Assembly (NCBI GenBank): GCA_038380795.1
Contig: CM076267.1
Location: 38,254,232-38,318,231, forward strand
Direction: 5' to 3'
Source: Pyrocephalus nanus
Taxonomy: Eukaryota > Chordata > Aves > Passeriformes > Tyrannidae
Length of the DNA stretch: 64,000 nt
The translations under genes were made by a program, and so were the position numbers. Positions 33,101-43,156 of the stretch are shown in pieces. Within the stretch, counting starts at the first letter, position 1. Each line of letters starts with the position of its first letter. The notes beneath the pieces were generated by a model. The model did no database searches. It had not been told where the DNA came from and saw nothing but the letters and a program-made list of their open reading frames with translations.

Positions 33101-35669
33101 CTGAAGTAATTGTTAGAAATGTTTTGTTGCATCTCCCAAAAGAAATCACTTATCATTATAAACATCTCTGCAGTAAAAAATGTGAAATTCCTGCTTAATT
33201 TCAGGAGATGTGAGAGCGAAAAGGGGATTTTCTTCCATGAACTTACACGTGGGTTTTCTCCCCACAGATGGGAGAGTTTCCAAGTAACTGGGGGCCACAC
33301 AGGCTATTTTTGACCGAGCTGCACTCTTGCCATAACAGCAAAATCATTTGAAATTACCTCTTCAGATCAGAACTCCCAGAAAGCCATGTCCAAATTATTG
33401 CATGAGATAACAGGTGTTCTGGGGAAAATCCAGGCTGGTCCAAAGGAACTGGCAGGCAGTGCCTTTTGCATTTAAGGAACAGCACCAAATATGAAAACAG
33501 CACCTGCCAACACTGTGTGCAGTGCAGTCTGTGTTCCAATACCTACATATCTCATGCGTTTAGTGCTGTGCTTCAGCAGCATTTGGAAAATAATTTTCCC
33601 AAGTTAATTCTGTCTTTTAAGTACAGCTGTCCCACAGCTTCGAAGTCGGCATGTTTGGTAAAATAAATAAAACCTTCTATTCTTTTGTTTGTAAGCAGAA
33701 AAGCATTTTTAGCAGAGTCAGGGATATGAAGCCAGGCAAACATTCCACAGAGCTGCACAACATCTCACTCAGGAATATGGTCATGGACCAGTAGGTCTGG
33801 CATGTTATTTATTTAACTGAAAGGAGTCAAAGCCATGAAACTGCTTCATGAAAAGGTCCTGAAATCATTGCAGAGACTAAAATTTTCTGATGTTTCTAAT
33901 TTTTTTTTATGTGGGGTAGAGATGAAGAAATGTGAAGGTGAATGTACAATCTATCACAATGCTTATGAGTGCTGCTTTAAGGCCAAAGACAGGGAAGCTT
34001 TAAAGCATGACAGAACATCAGATCAATCTGGAGATCACCGTCCATGAAAGAGTAATCAATGTGCCATAGAACATGCTTTTTGTTTTCAGAGCATCTTGCT
34101 TGTGTCCCTACAGGGAAATGTGCTCAAGCACAGAGACAACCCCCTTCCTTCTATGTATTTATATATTTCTTTGAAGGTGATAGTTAAATCATTCCTATCC
34201 TACTTTATTTTTGTCAGCATCATCTTTAAACTGTGTGCTGCTTGTACCATAAACCACTCAGGCAACAGAATCATAGGGAATCAATTTTTTGTTGCATTAA
34301 TATCTGTTCTTCCCTTCTTAGTTTGATCTTACCTCCAAACTACAAACTTTAGTGTCACTACCTCAGTGGTTTTATGAGTCGTAAATTAAAAGTCTTCATG
34401 TTTCATGTTGAAAATCAAAAAAATCTTACAGAGGTTCTTCAGTACTCCCATATATATCAAATAAAGATTTCTGGAACATTTTGAAGGGAACAAGTTGGTA
34501 ATAAATACTGTGTATGTTTTAAGTTAGAAGATTTCTCTTTATTATTCAATATTCCTTTCAGGGAACCCAGCATGGTTTTTTTAAAGACATTTTTATTCAC
34601 TATTTTTCTCAGAAATTATTAAAGATTGCAAAATTGCATCTGTCTGGAGGAATTAAAATATCTCTACTGAGACTGAAATAACTGGAAGTAGAGTTGTTGT
34701 AGGTCTGTTAACAATAATTGTTCTGCCTGCAGAACACAAGTCCAATAATCCCATATACTTCAAACACAGCTGGGCCAAGTCTGTGGAAAATGGCACCAAA
34801 AAGCCAAAACAGGAGATAAACTTGCAAAAACACTACCCAAAAGCCATTTACTGCCAGGAAAAGGAAACACCTAAATGAACAGCTTGATAAGATACATCTG
34901 CAACCCAGCCTGGGGAGGTGTTTTGGAAACTCTAAATAATCTAGCCAGTGACTTGAACTGGCTTAGTTAAATGGAACAATTAAGTTCCTTTGGATTATTC
35001 ATCACCAAGAAACGTTCAGCAGGAACGATCACACAGAGACCAAGGAGAAGAGGAAAAGCAAAAGCAAAAAGACAAAAAGGAAGAATATAAAGCACACAAA
35101 AAAACTATAACACTAATTTCATAGCATAACCCTTCCTGCTTCAATGGCTTCAGGTTAGGTTGTTAGTTAGCTTTTTTTAAACACCTGCAGCAAGCATTGC
35201 CAAAGGCTTTTGACTGCACTATATCAAGCTGCTCCTAAAGAATGCTTTTTATTTATTTATTACACAGACTGTTAAAATATTTGAGCTCAACAGTCTGTAT
35301 TTCTGATCAAGGAGAGAAATGGCTTTGGGAAAAACAAACAAAAAAACAACCACCAAGTAACCGTAATGAATAAATCAAAATTTATAGTTTAGACACCACC
35401 AAATTTGGCAAAGCAAAAAAAGATGGAATACTGGCAAGGGACATGTAAATTCTTCCAGATATCATAATAGACATCAATGTTGAAAACAACTGCCTGTTCT
35501 CTAACCCAATGGCCCTACAATAAAAGTACTCCTTACAAATATATTTCTGCTGTACAAGAATTTTAGACCAAAATAGCAACTTGCTATTGGTATTGATACC
35601 CCATACTTAAAGAAAAAACATCTATTTGCCTATATATTTATTTAGCTATATATATTTATTTACCTATAT

Positions 35670-35674
35670 ATTTA
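35670..35674. other. Target-site duplication ATTTA (left), element 2
   Basis: ATTTA precedes the 5' LTR and recurs at 43152-43156. The target lies in an AT-rich tandem repeat, so a chance 5-bp match is easier here than for element 1, but both LTR ends fit. Confidence 0.85.
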
Positions 35675-36780
35675 TGTCATAGTTCTGACTTCAGCAAGGA
35701 ATTTTTCTTCCCTTCCCCTCCCCCTGTGTGTGTGTGTGTGCTCAGCACACCCATTCAGGTGAAAACAAAAGAACTAGCCGCAGCGCTAATGGTCGAACAT
35801 TAGTTGCCTAGCAAGAAAGGGGGAGGAGTTGGGGCTAGTGTGTGGGGCTGGGAGGAGGTGGGGGGGGAGTCGGCTGTCTCGCGGGGAGGAGGAGAGGCTG
35901 CTGTGAGCGGCAGATGCTGGTTCTTTTGGTTTTTTTTTGTTGTTGTTTTTTCCTGTCGGAGGGAAGTTGTTTTTTTTTTTGGCTGCTGCGGTTCTTTCCC
36001 AGCTATTCCTGCTCGTCGGGGCCCCCCCCGGAGTTCGTGAGTTTTTCTTCCATTGAGAGAACTTTCTGTGTTGTCGGTGTTGTTTTTTTTTTCGCTCCCC
36101 CCTTCCCCTTCGGCCCCCCCCCCTTCCTCCTTTTCCTCGGGAGGGGAAGAGGAATCAGGTTTTTTTGTTGTTTTTTCTCCGATATACCCTGGGGGGTGTT
36201 GTTGTTGTTTTTTTTTGTTTTCCCCATCCCACGTGGCAGTGACCAGGGATCCCACAGCGCTGCCTGGTGACAGGCACTGGATATTACAAGCTCTGCTCCT
36301 GTAGTGATCCAACAGCGCCACCTGGTGACTACCATAGGACACTACAGGTTCTGCACTTCCAACGACCCAACAGCGCCACCTGGTGAATGGTACAGGACAT
36401 TACAAGTTTTACATCTCCAGTGACCCGACGGCGCCCCCTGCTGACTGTGGTTGGAACTACACCAAAGGGTGCTAAAAATTGAACTATTTAAATTTTCCTT
36501 TTGCCGGGCTATCGGTTTTGTTCTTGAAGGGGATTATTGGTGGGTATAGTAGTATTGCTTGGTTGTTTACTTGGGTTTTTTTGTGTGTTCTTGTTAATAC
36601 AAACATACCTTTTAATAAAGGGCTGTTATTTTGTTTTCCCTTTTCCATAATTTGTTTTTTTTTTTCCCTTCAATCAAAGCTCCTTGGTTTTGGATTAATA
36701 ATTGCTTAGGAAAAAGTTTGGGGTCTTTTCCTCCTAATCCATCCTCAGCAGAAGACCCTTGTCCCATTTAAACTGGGACA
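35675..36780 (+). repeat. 5' LTR of element 2, 1106 bp
   Basis: It starts TGTCATAG and ends GGGACA with the same internal order as element 1 LTRs. Several substitutions and small indels separate it from them, for example ATATTA in place of TGA near 36281. AATAAA is at 36614-36619. The X-box-like site at 35803-35815 ends AGCAAG and has lost the conserved final C. Confidence 0.93.
36248..36479 (-). promoter_or_regulatory. Tandem array of four CTCF-like motifs, element 2 5' LTR
   Basis: The motif cores are at 36255-36269, 36313-36327, 36371-36385 and 36429-36443, spaced exactly 58 bp apart. The core sequences are unchanged from element 1 although neighbouring LTR sequence has diverged. Confidence 0.6.
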
Positions 36781-36784
36781 TTTT

Positions 36785-36802
36785 TGGCGCCCAACGCGAG
36801 GC
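36785..36802 (+). other. Primer-binding site, tRNA-Lys1,2 type, element 2
   Basis: TGGCGCCCAACGCGAGGC, four T residues after the LTR end, has one more mismatch to the Lys1,2 site than element 1 (16 of 18). Confidence 0.78.
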
Positions 36803-36860
36803 TTTGAGAGAGGAAAAGTGGAAAAGTGACTTTATACGTGTTTGTGAACCTGTAGGCACC

Positions 36861-38711
36861 ATGAAGTCTAAGCTCGCTGCTTTTCTGTGGTATATAATTA
36901 TGCCAAAATCTATGTCTCACCTGTCGATGTTTTTCAGCTCAGACACTATGACCCTCATTGTAATAAGTATGTTTGAGATCTCACACTGGTTTCATGACAT
37001 AGCAAACTCAGCACCTGTTATTTTCCTTCGGGACATGTTCTCAAGGATATATTACTGCTCTAGCCTACACTGTCTCCTTTGGGGTTTTAAGGATAATGGC
37101 ACCTATCCCTATGGAGAAACACAGGGAGGTATATTTACCCAACCCTTCCTACATTTTCTCTTTGGTTCTAATACAACGGCCTCTGAGACATTTAAACTCT
37201 CTTTAGGTGTAAGAGACGTTTTCCTTTTGGGGTTTTTCGTGCAAGCTTGTGCCACGGTGTCATATCTAACATTTGTAGTTAGGCCCAGGATTAACCAGGC
37301 ACAGGCACAGAAGCCAGCCCCAGGGGTGGGAAACTTCGAATGGCATGGGCCATGGGAAGACTTGGGTAAATTTCTAGAAAGTGGTTCAGTTCCTACAGCA
37401 TGGAAGTTCGCTCTCGAAAAACTCCTAGACCCTACACAGATAATAATAGCTGCGAGGGAGAGAAGTCATGGTAAACCCATAGAGAGGCAGGTGGCAGATG
37501 CATGTGGGGCTTTAGCAGTTGCCTACAAAAAGGTGCTTGGTATGGTGCAGCCCTCACAGGGAAAAAGAAAAGATGAAAACGAGAGGTCTGATACAAGGGT
37601 GACTCCAGATCAGGCCAGTTCCAAGGAACCAAACAAGTCAATGGAGGTTGCACCTATCCAAAGGAGAAAATATAAGACCAAATCAGCCCGCCCAGTTGAT
37701 GATGATGAGGAGGCAGGACCCTCACAGGCAGCCAACCCGGAGCCAGAAATCATCACTGAGTCCTTATCGTATGACAATCTCCGGAAATTACGGGAAGACG
37801 TCATTCGTCAGCCGAATGAGTCCATACTAACCTGGATGATCCGAGTTTGGGATTCCACGGGTGATGCCATAAGCCTTGATGGTGGTGAAGCAAGGTCCTT
37901 GAGGTCTATTGCCCGAGATGCGGGCATTGAAGAGGCATTTGTGAGAGAATCAAAGCCCCTGTCTCTCTGGGCACGGCTGCTGGATGCTGTGAGAGAGAAG
38001 TTCATTCACAAAGAGGCCTTCCAAGCAGACCATCTTACAAAGAGCTGGAATACCATGGAGGAGGGGATCCGACGCCTGAGGGAAATGGCACTGTTGGAGG
38101 TACTGTTTGGAAGGGATATGCAAGCTAATCGCGATCCCGACAAGGTTAGATGTACACCATACATGTGGTGGACCCTCATACGTATGGGGCCATCTGCACA
38201 CATCAGTTACCTGACATCATTGGAGGCTGGGGAAAAGAGAGAGCCAGTGGCGTTTATAACAAATAAACTTCGGATGTACAACAGTATGGTCCAAGAATTA
38301 CTACAAGCCCTCGTTTCCTCCGTAGAGACCTCGATCAACAACCTCACTACCATAGCTACAAAACTACAAGATCAACAGGAGAAAATCCTAGAAAAGATGG
38401 AGAAGAACAGCTCCCAGGTGGCACCAGTGAGAACCAGGCGCCCCCCAGCCAGAGAGGGGAGACAGGCCTCACGAACCGAGCTGTGGTATTTCCTAGCTGG
38501 CTCTGGAGAAGACATGGGACAGTGGGACAAGAAACCCACCCATGCCTTGGCAGCCCGAGTACAAGAGGTTAAGGACCAGAGAAAAACAACGTCCGTGAAA
38601 GTGAGTGCAGTGCCGGTATCCCGTGGGCAGGGATCTGACCCACTAGAAGGTACCTCCCGCCGGTATTTGCAGACGGAAAACTGTGACGAGCAAGACAGAG
38701 ACCAGTATTAG
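36861..38711 (+). CDS. gag: Gag polyprotein, element 2 (616 aa, intact)
   Basis: The start is the ATG in GGCACCATGA at 36861, matching element 1. A 17-bp gap in the leader leaves the frame open for 34 codons upstream, back into the LTR, but no ATG lies in that extension, so 36861 is preferred. Domain layout is as in element 1: hydrophobic N terminus with a membrane-type segment at about 118-141, charged linker about 231-300, ERV-L/Fv1-like capsid about 300-475, coiled coil about 475-516, basic patch 524-534 and no CCHC knuckle. Expected role: structural protein of an intracellular particle. It ends at TAG 38709-38711, in frame with pol. Confidence 0.9.
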   Translation: MKSKLAAFLWYIIMPKSMSHLSMFFSSDTMTLIVISMFEISHWFHDIANSAPVIFLRDMFSRIYYCSSLHCLLWGFKDNGTYPYGETQGGIFTQPFLHFLFGSNTTASETFKLSLGVRDVFLLGFFVQACATVSYLTFVVRPRINQAQAQKPAPGVGNFEWHGPWEDLGKFLESGSVPTAWKFALEKLLDPTQIIIAARERSHGKPIERQVADACGALAVAYKKVLGMVQPSQGKRKDENERSDTRVTPDQASSKEPNKSMEVAPIQRRKYKTKSARPVDDDEEAGPSQAANPEPEIITESLSYDNLRKLREDVIRQPNESILTWMIRVWDSTGDAISLDGGEARSLRSIARDAGIEEAFVRESKPLSLWARLLDAVREKFIHKEAFQADHLTKSWNTMEEGIRRLREMALLEVLFGRDMQANRDPDKVRCTPYMWWTLIRMGPSAHISYLTSLEAGEKREPVAFITNKLRMYNSMVQELLQALVSSVETSINNLTTIATKLQDQQEKILEKMEKNSSQVAPVRTRRPPAREGRQASRTELWYFLAGSGEDMGQWDKKPTHALAARVQEVKDQRKTTSVKVSAVPVSRGQGSDPLEGTSRRYLQTENCDEQDRDQY

Positions 38712-38786
38712 AGGGGCCCTGCCTCTAGCCAGGTGGAGGCACGGGACAACCGTGTCTATTGGACGGTGTGGATCCGATGGCCTGGC
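38709..38786 (+). promoter_or_regulatory. gag-pol TAG with downstream hairpin/possible pseudoknot, element 2
   Basis: It is identical to element 1 over this stretch: TAG at 38709-38711, 9-bp stem at 38717-38745 with one bulged C, and loop GCCAGG complementary to CCTGGC at 38781-38786. The spacer from TAG to stem is five bases. Confidence 0.55.
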
Positions 38787-41700
38787 ACATCAGACCCACA
38801 AGAATATAGGGCTTTGGTTGACACTGGCGCTCAATGCACGTTAATGCCCTCAGGACATGTGGGACCAGAGGCTATTTCCATTTCTGGGGTGACCGGAGGG
38901 TCACAGCAGTTGACCGTGTTGGAAGCTGAAGTGAGCTTGACCGGGAAGGAGTGGCAGAAACACCCCATTGTGACTGGTCCAGATGCCCCATGTATCCTGG
39001 GCATTGACTACCTTAGGAATGGGTATTTCAAAGACCCCAAGGGACATAGGTGGGCTTTCGGGATAGCTGCTGTGGAGACAGAAGCGGCTAAGCAGTTGAA
39101 TTCACTACCTGGCCTCTCGGAGAACCCTTCTGCTGTGGGACTGTTGAAAGCTGAGGAACAGCGAGTGCCAATTGCCACTACAATAGTGCACCATCGGCAG
39201 TACCGAACGAACCGAGACTCTGTGATCCCCATCCATAAGATGATCCGTGAGCTGGAAAGTCAAGGAGTGATCAGCAGGATCCACTCCCCCTTCAACAGCC
39301 CCATCTGGCCTGTGCGTAAGTCTGACGGAGAATGGAGATTGACTGTGGACTATCGTGGCCTGAATGAAGCCACCCCGCCACTGAGTGCCGCTGTTCCAGA
39401 CATGTTGGAGCTCCAGTACGAGCTGGAGTCTAAGGCAGCGAGGTGGTACGCCACTATTGACATCGCGAATGCGTTCTTCTCCATTCCCTTGGCGGCAGAG
39501 TGCAGGCCGCAGTTTGCTTTCATGTGGAGGGGCGTGCAGTACACGTGGAACCGATTGCCCCAGGGGTGGAAACACAGCCCCACCATCTGCCACGGATTGA
39601 TCCAGGCTACGCTAGAGAAAGGTGAAGCTCCAGAACACCTTCAGTACATTGATGACATCATTGTATGGGGGGACACAGCAGAAGAGGTCTCTGAGAAAGG
39701 AAAGAAGATCATACAGATTCTCCTGGACGCTGGGTTGGCCATCAAAAAAAGTAAAGTCAAGGGACCTGCCCGAGAGATCCAGTTCCTGGGAGTAAAGTGG
39801 CAAGATGGACGTCGTCAGATCCCGACTGAAGTCATCGATAAAATCACAGCAATGGCCCCCCCAACTAGCAAGAAAGAAACCCAAGCTTTCCTGGGTGCCA
39901 TAGGTTTTTGGAGGATGCATATCCCCGAGTACAGCCAGATCGTAAGCCCTCTCTATCTGGTAACCCGCAAGAAGAATGATTTCCAGTGGGGTCCTGAACA
40001 ACAGCAAGCATTTGAACAGATTAAACAGGAGATTGCCCATGCTGTAGCCCTTGGGCCAGTCAGGACAGGACCAGATGTGAAGAATGTGCTCTACTCTGCA
40101 TCTGGGGATAAGGGCCTCTCCTGGAGCCTCTGGCAGAAGGTGCCTGGTGAGACCCGAGGCCGCCCACTTGGATTCTGGAGCCGAAGCTACAGAGGGTCGG
40201 AAGCCAATTACACTCCAACGGAAAAGGAGATCCTAGCAGCTTATGAGGGAGTACAAGCTGCCTCAGAGGTGATTGGCACAGAAGAACAGCTCCTCCTGGC
40301 ACCTCGGCTACCGGTATTGAGTTGGATGTTCAAAGGCAAGACGCCCTCTACGCATCATGCCACTGATACCACCTGGAGCAAATGGATCGCCCTGATCACG
40401 CAGCGCGCCCGCATTGGAAACCCAAATCGCCCTGGGATCCTAGGGATCATCACGAACTGGCCGGAAGGTGAGAATTTTAGTCTAGCAGAAGAAGAAGAAG
40501 GGGAGCAAGTGGTACGGGCAGAAGAAGCCCCAGCACACAACCAACTACCAGAAGAAGACATACGCTATGCACTCTTTACTGATGGTTCCTGCCGTATTGT
40601 AGGAATGAAACGTAAATGGAAAGCAGCTGTATGGAGTCCCACACGACAAGTTGCAGAAGCTATAGAAGGAGAGGGTGAATCAAGCCAATTCGCAGAACTC
40701 AAAGCCGTCCAGCTGGCATTGGACATTGCTGAACGAGAGAAGTGGCCGAAACTTTACCTTTACACAGACTCATGGATGGTGGCCAATGCCCTGTGGGGGT
40801 GGTTGGACAGATGGAAGAAGACCAATTGGAAACGTAGGGGAAAACCCATCTGGGCCGCTGATATATGGCAAAACATTGCTGCCCGGGTAGAGAAACTGAT
40901 TGTGAGAGTCCGCCACGTAGACGCCCACGTGCCCAAAAATCGAGCCAATGAAGAACATCGCAACAATGCACAGGCAGACCGAGCTGCACAAGTTGAGGTG
41001 TTACAGGTGGACCTAGATTGGCAGCACAAAGGCGAACTGTTCTTAGCACGATGGGCCCATGATGCCGCTGGCCATCAGGGCAGAGATGCCACCTACAGAT
41101 GGGCACGAGACCGAGGGGTGGATCTAACCATGGATGCTATCTCTCAGGTTATCCATGACTGTGAGACATGCGCTGCCATTAAACAGGCTAAGAGACTGAA
41201 ACCCCTGTGGTATGGTGGACGGTGGAATAAATACAGATATGGGGAGGCTTGGCAGGTTGATTATATCACACTGCCACAGACCCGCCAAGGTAAGCGCTAT
41301 GTGCTCACCATGGTGGAAGCCACCACTGGATGGCTGGAGACGCATCCGGTGCCCCACGCCACTGCCAGAAATACCATCCTAGGCCTCGAAAAACAGGTCC
41401 TGTGGCGGCACGGCACCCCAGAGCGGATTGAGTCAGATAATGGGACACACTTCAAGAATAGTTTAGTTACCACTTGGGCGAAAGAGCATGGCATTGAGTG
41501 GGTCTATCACATACCATACCATGCAGCAGCTGCCGGGAAGGTTGAACGGTGCAATGGACTGTTGAAGACTACCCTGAAAGCATTAGGTGGAGGGACTTTC
41601 AAACACTGGGATCAACACCTAGCAAAGGCTACATGGTTAGTCAACACTAGAGGCTCTGTCAATCGAGCCGGCCCTGCCCAATCAGAGTCCCTTCACACTG

Positions 41701-41894
41701 TAGACGGGGACAAGGTCCCAGTGGTTCACATGAGAGGTATGTTAGGTAAAACAGTTTGGGTTAACCATGCCTCGAGCAAAGGCAAATCCATTCGTGGAGT
41801 TGTCTTTGCCCAAGGACCTGGTTCCACATGGTGGGTGATGCAAGAAGATGGAGAAACCCGGTGCATACCCCAAGGAGATATTATCTTAGGGTAA
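38712..41894 (+). CDS. pol: Pol polyprotein: protease, reverse transcriptase, RNase H, integrase (element 2, intact)
   Basis: The frame runs straight on from the gag TAG and has no ATG at its start, so it is expected only as Gag-Pol. Numbering from the GTG at 38733: protease D30-T-G-A with ILGIDYL near 88-94; reverse transcriptase D243 (motif A), LPQG 275-278 and YIDD 305-308; RNase H D617, E655, D679 and D749; integrase zinc site H776, H781, C810 and C813, then catalytic D843, D902 and E938 with the classic 35-residue gap. All key residues are present. Pol ends at TAA 41892-41894 shortly after the integrase C-terminal domain, without the dUTPase that mammalian ERV-L elements carry there. Activity cannot be judged from sequence. 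Confidence 0.93.
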   Translation, partial: RGPASSQVEARDNRVYWTVWIRWPGTSDPQEYRALVDTGAQCTLMPSGHVGPEAISISGVTGGSQQLTVLEAEVSLTGKEWQKHPIVTGPDAPCILGIDYLRNGYFKDPKGHRWAFGIAAVETEAAKQLNSLPGLSENPSAVGLLKAEEQRVPIATTIVHHRQYRTNRDSVIPIHKMIRELESQGVISRIHSPFNSPIWPVRKSDGEWRLTVDYRGLNEATPPLSAAVPDMLELQYELESKAARWYATIDIANAFFSIPLAAECRPQFAFMWRGVQYTWNRLPQGWKHSPTICHGLIQATLEKGEAPEHLQYIDDIIVWGDTAEEVSEKGKKIIQILLDAGLAIKKSKVKGPAREIQFLGVKWQDGRRQIPTEVIDKITAMAPPTSKKETQAFLGAIGFWRMHIPEYSQIVSPLYLVTRKKNDFQWGPEQQQAFEQIKQEIAHAVALGPVRTGPDVKNVLYSASGDKGLSWSLWQKVPGETRGRPLGFWSRSYRGSEANYTPTEKEILAAYEGVQAASEVIGTEEQLLLAPRLPVLSWMFKGKTPSTHHATDTTWSKWIALITQRARIGNPNRPGILGIITNWPEGENFSLAEEEEGEQVVRAEEAPAHNQLPEEDIRYALFTDGSCRIVGMKRKWKAAVWSPTRQVAEAIEGEGESSQFAELKAVQLALDIAEREKWPKLYLYTDSWMVANALWGWLDRWKKTNWKRRGKPIWAADIWQNIAARVEKLIVRVRHVDAHVPKNRANEEHRNNAQADRAAQVEVLQVDLDWQHKGELFLARWAHDAAGHQGRDATYRWARDRGVDLTMDAISQVIHDCETCAAIKQAKRLKPLWYGGRWNKYRYGEAWQVDYITLPQTRQGKRYVLTMVEATTGWLETHPVPHATARNTILGLEKQVLWRHGTPERIESDNGTHFKNSLVTTWAKEHGIEWVYHIPYHAAAAGKVERCNGLLKTTLKALGGGTFKHWDQHLAKATWLVNTRGSVNRAGPAQSESLHTVDGDKVPVVHMRGMLGKTVWVNHASSKGKSIRGVVFAQGPGSTWWVMQEDGETRCIPQGDIILG

Positions 41895-42048
41895 ACAGGC
41901 TATAATTGTACCCGTATTTGTACCTATATATTTATGAATGTGTATGTAGTTTAGAATAATGTATGTATGTATGGAGTACAAAAAAAAGGGTTCAATTTGA
42001 TAGATGTATAGTGGCATGGGAATGGGAAGAAAAATTAGGGGTGGATAA
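41895..42048 (+). other. pol-to-LTR spacer with polypurine tract, element 2
   Basis: This 154-bp spacer has no reading frame. Purine-rich stretches lie at about 41980-41990 (AAAAAAAAGGG) and 42016-42048, the latter ending at the 3' LTR. Confidence 0.6.
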
Positions 42049-43151
42049 TGTCATAGTTCTGACTTCAGCAAGGAATTTTTCTTCCCTTCCCCTCCCCCTG
42101 TGTGTGTGTGTGTGCTCAGCACACCCATTCAGGTGAAAACAAAAGAACTAGCCGCAGCGCTAATGGTCGAACATTAGTTGCCTAGCAACGAAGGGGGAGG
42201 AGTTGGGGCTGGTGTGTGGGGCTGGGAGGAGGTGGGGGGGGAGTCGGCTGTCTCGCGGGGAGGAGGAGAGGCTGCTGTGAGCGGCAGATGCTGGTTCTTT
42301 TGGGTTTTTGTTGTTGTTGTTTTTCCTGTCGGAGGGAAGTTTGGTTTTTTTTGGCTGCTGCGGTTCTTTCCCAGCTATTCCTGCTCGTCGGGGCCCCCCC
42401 GGAGTTCGTGAGTTTTTCTTCCATTGAGAGAACTTTCTGTGTTGTCGGTGTTGTTTTTTTTTTCGCTCCCCCCTTCCCCTTCGGCCCCCCCCCCTTCCTC
42501 CTTTTCCTCGGGAGGGGAAGAGGAATCAGGTTTTTTTGTTGTTTTTTTCTCCGATATACCCTGGGGGGTGTTGTTGTTGTTTTTTTTTGTTTTCCCCATC
42601 CCACGTGGCAGTGACCAGGGATCCCACAGCGCTGCCTGGTGACAGGCACTGGATATTACAAGCTCTGCTCCTGTAGTGATCCAACAGCGCCACCTGGTGA
42701 CTACCATAGGACACTACAGGTTCTGCACTTCCAACGACCCAACAGCGCCACCTGGTGAATGGTACAGGACATTACAAGTTTTACATCTCCAGTGACCCGA
42801 CGGCGCCCCCTGCTGACTGTGGTTGGAACTACACCAAAGGGTGCTAAAAATTGAACTATTTAAATTTTCCTTTTGCCGGGCTATCGGTTTTGTTCTTGAA
42901 GGGGATTATTGGTGGGTATAGTAGTATTGCTTGGTTGTTTACTTGGGTTTTTTTGTGTGTTCTTGTTAATACAAACATATCTTTTAATAAAGGGCTGTTA
43001 TTTTGTTTTCCCTTTTCCATAATTTGGGTTTTTTTTCCCTTCAATCAAAGCTCCTTGGTTTTGGATTAATAATTGCTTAGGAAAAAGTTTGGGGTCTTTT
43101 CCTCCTAATCCATCCTCAGCAGAAGACCCTTGTCCCATTTAAACTGGGACA
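42049..43151 (+). repeat. 3' LTR of element 2, 1103 bp
   Basis: TGTCATAG to GGGACA. The X-box-like site at 42177-42189 is intact here, unlike the 5' copy. AATAAA is at 42986-42991. Confidence 0.93.
42620..42851 (-). promoter_or_regulatory. Tandem array of four CTCF-like motifs, element 2 3' LTR
   Basis: The motif cores are at 42627-42641, 42685-42699, 42743-42757 and 42801-42815, with 58-bp spacing and the same orientation as in the other three LTRs. Confidence 0.6.
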
Positions 43152-43156
43152 ATTTA
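43152..43156. other. Target-site duplication ATTTA (right), element 2
   Basis: A match to 35670-35674. The sequence beyond (ACCTCTATATTTACC) continues the AT-rich repeat interrupted by the insertion. Confidence 0.85.

Larger units (their letters stand above)
26030..35669. other. Non-coding stretch between the two ERVs
   Basis: No gene is supported and the open frames are short and unrecognised. Structure seen: a 22-bp perfect palindrome at 29892-29913, a CR1 3' end at about 30130-30171, a TAAA run near 31995-32007, T-rich or G/T-rich tracts at about 32100-32136 and 32856-32892, and an imperfect TATATTTATTTA repeat at about 35621-35674 abutting element 2. Confidence 0.6.
35675..43151 (+). mobile_element. 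Endogenous retrovirus element 2, class III (ERV-L/spuma-like), 7477 bp, gag and pol open
   Basis: LTRs of 1106 bp (35675-36780) and 1103 bp (42049-43151) flank a primer-binding site, a full gag, an in-frame TAG, a full pol and a purine-rich tract. The LTRs differ at several sites (for example near 35815, 35837 and 36609) and in homopolymer lengths, so this copy looks older than element 1 although its coding frames are undamaged. There is no env and no dUTPase. Its internal region aligns with element 1 with no length change except the 17-bp leader gap and the element 1 pol deletion. Confidence 0.94.
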
